DNA of 8,634 nt, taken from contig JACQDI010000332.1 in assembly GCA_016201195.1 (NCBI GenBank), positions 1 through 8,634 on the forward strand. Direction: 5' to 3'. Below are positions 6,049 through 8,634 of the stretch, one piece after another. The notes under the pieces were generated by a model that saw only the letters and a list, made by a program, of their open reading frames with translations, was not told the DNA's origin and searched no databases. The stretch is from Acidobacteriota bacterium. GTDB taxonomy: Bacteria > Acidobacteriota > Terriglobia > Bryobacterales > JACQDG01. Every line of letters starts with the position of its first letter. Position 1 is the first letter of the stretch. The position numbers and the translations under genes were made by a program.

Positions 6049-7440
6049 TCAATGTTGGCGGTCACGGAACTCGGCAAACCAGTTTTGGACAACACGGATC
6101 ATCCGCTCCTGGCCTCCGACCCTCTCAGGCAAAAGTATCCGCTGGCCGTCGGCGGAGACATCGTAGTTGGGCTCGGTTTGATAGGTGAGGGCGGCGTGGG
6201 AGAACAGCCGTGTTGCCGGGCCGGCGACAAACTCCGGTGCGGTACGAACTGGAACGGCAAGTAATGTGCGCGCCTCGGCATAGAATAGCTCCCGGCCGTT
6301 CCGGCCCCACCGGATCTGGGAAGCTCCGTTGGCGGACACCGGCCACTTGCGGCCACCCTCGGGAAACGGTCGTATGTAGGCTTCGTCGCGACCCGACTCA
6401 TCCGACAGGTAGGCAACATAGCGGCCGTCAGGCGAGAGTTTCGGCGCCCTCTCGTTAAAGGAAGTCTGCAAGAACGGATGTGGTTCCCACTCGCCCTTTT
6501 CATTACGCTTCAGATACCAGAGGTCATATCCGTTCTTTGGATCCAGAAGCGAATAAAGAATGTACCGCCCGTCTGGAGACCAGTCCGAGACCCGTTCGTT
6601 GCGCGCCGTCGCCACGAGCGCCTTTTCTTCAGCGCCGGCGTCCGCCCGCCGGAGGTAGATATCAATATTGCCAGCTCGATACGAACTGAACGCAACCTCT
6701 TCGCCGGAAGGAGACCAAACCGGAAGAATGTCCGTCGCCGGGTCGTCAGTCAGGCGAATCCTCGCCCCGCGAGCAATGTCGTAGACCCACACATCCAGGT
6801 TCGCGTTTTCCAGAGTCTCCACGGCCACGAACCGCCCATCCGGGGAGAGCGCGGGGTAGAAAACGCCTTGCGCCGGTTGGCCGACGGTCCCGGATCTTGC
6901 ACCCTGGCGGTTCAGCCAAACCAGTTGCTCAGGGATGGCGTCGACGTACACCAGCGTTCCATCGGCCGCAACCGTGGCGTCGGTGGCACTCCTGGCGACC
7001 AGAAAGGCCTCTCCAGTAACCCGCAACCTGTCGAGGGAGAGCGGCTGCGCCCATAGCTCAGAGCCGGTCCAGCCCGACCAGTACAGAAGGTGACCGCTGG
7101 GGGAATAGAACGGCTTTTGCCCCCGCCCAAGGATCTCTCTACGGCCGGTGTCGAGGTCTTGGATCATGAGTGTGGAAGCGATATACCCGAATGCGAACGC
7201 GAGGACGCGAGGACCGGCTTTGGCCGGCAGGAAGTGAGGGTTATAGATGTATGCCGATAGTTGGCCTCGGTGAAGGGATGTTTCGTCGGGCGGCGGTTTG
7301 ATCGTTCCCGGGCGAAGCAGAACCTTGGCGGTTCCCCCCGAGGCGGGGACCTCGTACAGCCCGGACGGGTCGCCGACGCTAAAGACAATCGATTGACCAT
7401 CCGGACTCCAGGTCGCGTTGAAGAAGATAGTCTGAGGCAA
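6049..7440 (-). CDS. C-terminal part: TolB/PD40-type beta-propeller
   Basis: The 463 residues (from a TTG at 7438-7440 that is probably an internal codon, not a true start) carry repeated PD40/WD40-like blades. They read ATWSPDGQSIVFSV (9-22), FYSPSGHLLYWSG (111-123), PALSPDGRFVAVE (196-208), PVWSPSGEEVAFSSYR (240-255), SDWSPDGRYILYSL (285-298), PKLSPDGRYVAYLSDESGRDEAYIRPFP (333-360) and DVSADGQRILLP (427-438). It ends with VVQNWFAEF, a tail common in acidobacterial TolB-like proteins. In the joined protein this region follows the TM helix and would lie in the periplasm. On its own it has no ribosome-binding site or signal peptide, which supports its being the displaced second half of the winged-helix gene. 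Ligand unknown. Confidence 0.8.
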   Translation of the reverse strand: MPQTIFFNATWSPDGQSIVFSVGDPSGLYEVPASGGTAKVLLRPGTIKPPPDETSLHRGQLSAYIYNPHFLPAKAGPRVLAFAFGYIASTLMIQDLDTGRREILGRGQKPFYSPSGHLLYWSGWTGSELWAQPLSLDRLRVTGEAFLVARSATDATVAADGTLVYVDAIPEQLVWLNRQGARSGTVGQPAQGVFYPALSPDGRFVAVETLENANLDVWVYDIARGARIRLTDDPATDILPVWSPSGEEVAFSSYRAGNIDIYLRRADAGAEEKALVATARNERVSDWSPDGRYILYSLLDPKNGYDLWYLKRNEKGEWEPHPFLQTSFNERAPKLSPDGRYVAYLSDESGRDEAYIRPFPEGGRKWPVSANGASQIRWGRNGRELFYAEARTLLAVPVRTAPEFVAGPATRLFSHAALTYQTEPNYDVSADGQRILLPERVGGQERMIRVVQNWFAEFRDRQH

Positions 7441-8234
7441 CCCACAGACAACCGGGTGGCAGAGCCGCCTTTAAGGGAGATGTTCCTCAGTTCTCCTCCG
7501 GCCGCGAACCCGATGAGATCACTGTTGGGCGACCAGAAAAGTCTCTGGGCTCCTTCGCTGCCTTCGATGACTCGAGGTTGCTGCCCATCGAGATCCTGAA
7601 TCCATAGCTTGGTCTTCCCTTCGCCGGCGACGAATGCGATGTGCCGCCCGTTCGGCGAAATCGCAGCGAAGTGAGTGAAATAAGGTATCGTGGGAATCGG
7701 AGCCGGAGGACGAATCGAGAATCGGCGCAAATTGAGTTGAGATTCCGGAACCGGCCGGCGAAGCCACGAAAGGGCGAGGCTGGCGGCCACGAGAGCCAAG
7801 ACCACCCCGGCGGTGGTCATGTATCTCAGCCGGAGCCTCAGCCGGTGCTCCACGTCCTGGGTGTTGTCCGAGGGCTCGCCAATGGGGCCCGCTGGCTCCG
7901 CCTCCATGGGAAACAAGAAACGGTACCCGCGCTTAGGAAGCGTCTCGATGAACCGGGGGTTCGCGGCGGAATCGCTGAGCGCTTCCCGGAGCTTGTTGAT
8001 CGCCGTATTCAGCCCCTGATCGAAATCTACAAAAGTGTCGCCGGCCCAGAGTCGTTCCCGCAACTCCTCCCGCGTGACGACTTCGCCGGGGCGATCGAGC
8101 AGCGCGACCAGCACCTGAAACGGCTGCTCCTGGAGGCCGATCAGCCGTCCGTTCTTGCGCAACTCGCCCGCCGTCAGATCGGCCTCGTAAGGGCCGAAGC
8201 GGATTCGCCTCCCAGTCCGTGGAACTTCGCTCAT
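7164..8234 (-). CDS. N-terminal part: OmpR-type winged helix plus TM helix and first propeller repeats
   Basis: Residues 12-108 form a trans_reg_C winged-helix DNA-binding domain. It has RFGPYEADLTAGELRKNG, then GLQEQPFQVLVALLDRPGEVV, REELRERLW, the recognition helix LNTAINKLREALSD and the wing RFIETLPKRGYRFLFP. No phosphoreceiver domain precedes it, as in CadC/ToxR-type membrane regulators. A single hydrophobic helix spans about 138-158 with basic residues (RLRLRLR) before it, placing the winged helix in the cytoplasm. PD40 repeats start at FAAISPNGRHIAFVAG (189-204) and RLFWSPNSDLIGFAA (231-245). Only residues 1-265 (bases 7440-8234) are meaningful; the remaining residues to the stop at 7164 are out-of-frame translation of the second half. 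The ATG at 8234 matches the usual family start and lacks a spaced Shine-Dalgarno sequence. Confidence 0.8.
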   Translation of the reverse strand: MSEVPRTGRRIRFGPYEADLTAGELRKNGRLIGLQEQPFQVLVALLDRPGEVVTREELRERLWAGDTFVDFDQGLNTAINKLREALSDSAANPRFIETLPKRGYRFLFPMEAEPAGPIGEPSDNTQDVEHRLRLRLRYMTTAGVVLALVAASLALSWLRRPVPESQLNLRRFSIRPPAPIPTIPYFTHFAAISPNGRHIAFVAGEGKTKLWIQDLDGQQPRVIEGSEGAQRLFWSPNSDLIGFAAGGELRNISLKGGSATRLSVGCLRLSSSTRPGVRMVNRLSLASATRPGCTRSPPRGEPPRFCFARERSNRRPTKHPFTEANYRHTSITLTSCRPKPVLASSRSHSGISLPHS

Positions 8235-8242
8235 CTTCTGGA

Positions 8243-8248
8243 ATTATA
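8243..8248 (-). promoter_or_regulatory. Perfect -10 box (TATAAT) abutting the regulator start codon
   Basis: On the minus strand TATAAT occupies 8248 to 8243, and the ATG of the winged-helix gene begins at 8234, eight bases later. Transcription would begin about at the ATG, so the mRNA would be leaderless or nearly so. This agrees with the lack of a spaced Shine-Dalgarno sequence. No good -35 hexamer is found 16-18 bases upstream (8265-8272), so an activator may be needed. Confidence 0.5.
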
Positions 8249-8276
8249 CTCCCGGCATTACGCAGCACTGGCGGGA

Positions 8277-8292
8277 GTTGAGGAGGCTCAAC
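8277..8292. repeat. Perfect 6-bp inverted repeat between divergent genes
   Basis: GTTGAG (8277-8282) and CTCAAC (8287-8292) flank a four-base GAGG centre. The repeat lies 28 bases upstream of the TATAAT of the minus-strand regulator, just beyond its expected -35 position. It could be an operator for either divergent gene or a small RNA hairpin. OmpR-type winged helices more often bind direct repeats, so autoregulation is only a guess. Confidence 0.35.
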
Positions 8293-8411
8293 AACGTCCG
8301 GAATACCTTCTGCTGCCAGCAACTTAGCCGTCAATGAACAGACCATGCCCAACCTAGGCAAGATCCACATTCCGTCCATGGTCCTGCCGCCTCGCCTGCC
8401 CAAGAATCGGC

Positions 8412-8428
8412 CTCACCACGGAGGTGAG
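8412..8428 (+). promoter_or_regulatory. Strong Shine-Dalgarno sequence inside a hairpin
   Basis: GGAGGTGA at 8420-8427 is fully complementary to the 16S rRNA 3' end and lies five bases before the ATG at 8433. The preceding CTCACC (8412-8417) pairs perfectly with GGTGAG (8423-8428) around a five-base loop, so much of the ribosome-binding site can be occluded. The pairing is seen directly; a role in translational control is inferred. Confidence 0.5.
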
Positions 8429-8432
8429 ACCT

Positions 8433-8634
8433 ATGACCTGGGCCTTCGGGATCGCACGGATATGCGGACTCGCGCTGGCGGCTGTCCTCGAAGGCTCGGC
8501 CGGGTTGATTGTTCCCCAGAATCCTGAGGAATTCATCCGAGTTCGCCTCTACGATTACGCTGGGGTCTCCCCGGCAACCCTCGCAGGGGCGAAGGCGGCC
8601 GCGTCGTATGTGCTGGAGCACGGTGGAGTGCGCC
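8433..8634 (+). CDS. Probable exported hypothetical protein, 3' truncated by window end
   Basis: The frame opens at ATG 8433 and runs without a stop to the last base, giving 67 codons. The start is well supported by the adjacent GGAGGTGA. Residues 1-24 look like a modest signal peptide: Arg9, then the hydrophobic stretch ICGLALAAVL, then small residues EGSAG. The following VPQNPEEFIRVRLYDYAGVSPATLAGAKAA resembles, from memory, secreted acidobacterial proteins of unknown function that begin with an RVRVYNYA-type strand followed by a helix. I cannot name the family. The gene is divergent from the winged-helix/TolB regulator, with 198 bases between the two starts, so regulation by that protein is possible but unproven. 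Confidence 0.65.
   Translation, partial: MTWAFGIARICGLALAAVLEGSAGLIVPQNPEEFIRVRLYDYAGVSPATLAGAKAAASYVLEHGGVR

Larger units (their letters stand above)
6049..8234 (-). pseudogene. Winged-helix / TM / TolB-propeller regulator, one gene split by a -1 frameshift
   Basis: Two minus-strand frames form one protein: winged helix, TM helix and beta-propeller. The upstream frame is convincing to about residue 265 (SLKGGSATRLSVG). The homologous sequence then continues in the other frame as LPQTIFFNATWSPDGQSIVF. Adding one base makes the gene 2187 bases, exactly 729 codons, giving a 728-residue protein. The second frame carries a TAA at 7471-7473, so the shift must fall within about 7441-7470; the GGG run at 7441-7443 (minus strand) is the simplest site. 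No classical slippery heptamer is present there. This is either a real mutation or a homopolymer sequencing error. Proteins of this design are abundant in Acidobacteriota; they probably sense something in the periplasm with the propeller and act on DNA with the winged helix, which is inference. Confidence 0.8.

Noticed and set aside
5840..6052. N-terminal extension of the S15 frame to a start near 6052
   Set aside because: The extension shows no S15 similarity and includes the candidate promoter and leader; the ATG at 5839 gives the exact family length.
7441..7475. Programmed -1 frameshifting in the winged-helix/TolB gene
   Set aside because: No X XXY YYZ heptamer in the zero frame lies in the permitted window, and no obvious stimulatory stem follows; a missing base in a GGG run is simpler.
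7641..8327. 228-codon plus-strand frame opposite the winged-helix domain
   Set aside because: It is antisense to a clearly recognisable DNA-binding domain, has no ribosome-binding site, and its composition fits a GC-rich shadow.
1..8634. CRISPR array, insertion sequence, integrase or attachment site
   Set aside because: No regularly spaced repeats, transposase or recombinase motifs, or terminal inverted repeats with target duplications were found on either strand by eye.

Overview
The window is GC-rich, and its gene content suggests an acidobacterium (Acidobacteriota, perhaps the Solibacter/Bryobacter side). This is inferred from three things: an OmpR-type winged helix fused to a TM segment and a TolB/PD40 propeller, a PafA-like alkaline phosphatase fold protein, and a secreted start-of-gene of a type I associate with that phylum. 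No 16S or other phylogenetic marker alignment was possible.

Layout. Bases 1-3236 carry five tightly packed plus-strand genes. They are a 5'-truncated PafA-like alkaline-phosphatase-superfamily protein, pyrD (class 1B dihydroorotate dehydrogenase), ridA (enamine/imine deaminase), and an MNT-HEPN toxin-antitoxin pair (nucleotidyltransferase antitoxin, then HepT toxin). Neighbours overlap by 4, 4 and 11 bases or are separated by 9, so one transcript is likely. This block meets, only 3 bases later, the end of a minus-strand rpsO-pnp pair (S15 and polynucleotide phosphorylase), the classical bacterial gene order. The pnp leader contains an 8-bp perfect inverted repeat next to a smaller hairpin.

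Bases 6049-8234 (minus) hold one long regulator gene (winged helix, TM helix, TolB propeller). It is split into two frames by a single missing base near 7441-7470. Its ATG lies only 8 bases after a perfect TATAAT. Divergently from it, at 8433, a probable exported protein gene starts behind a perfect Shine-Dalgarno sequence that can fold into a hairpin, and it runs off the window end.

The most interesting points are: (1) the PafA-like protein keeps its fold signatures but appears to have lost every catalytic or metal-binding residue that should be visible, making it a candidate pseudoenzyme coupled to pyrD; (2) a complete MNT-HEPN module with an intact AMPylation-type motif sits at the end of a housekeeping operon; (3) several non-coding structures (pnp leader hairpins, SD-sequestering hairpin, short-leader or leaderless promoter). 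I see no CRISPR array, insertion sequence, rRNA or tRNA. No stretch longer than 300 bases lacks a gene.
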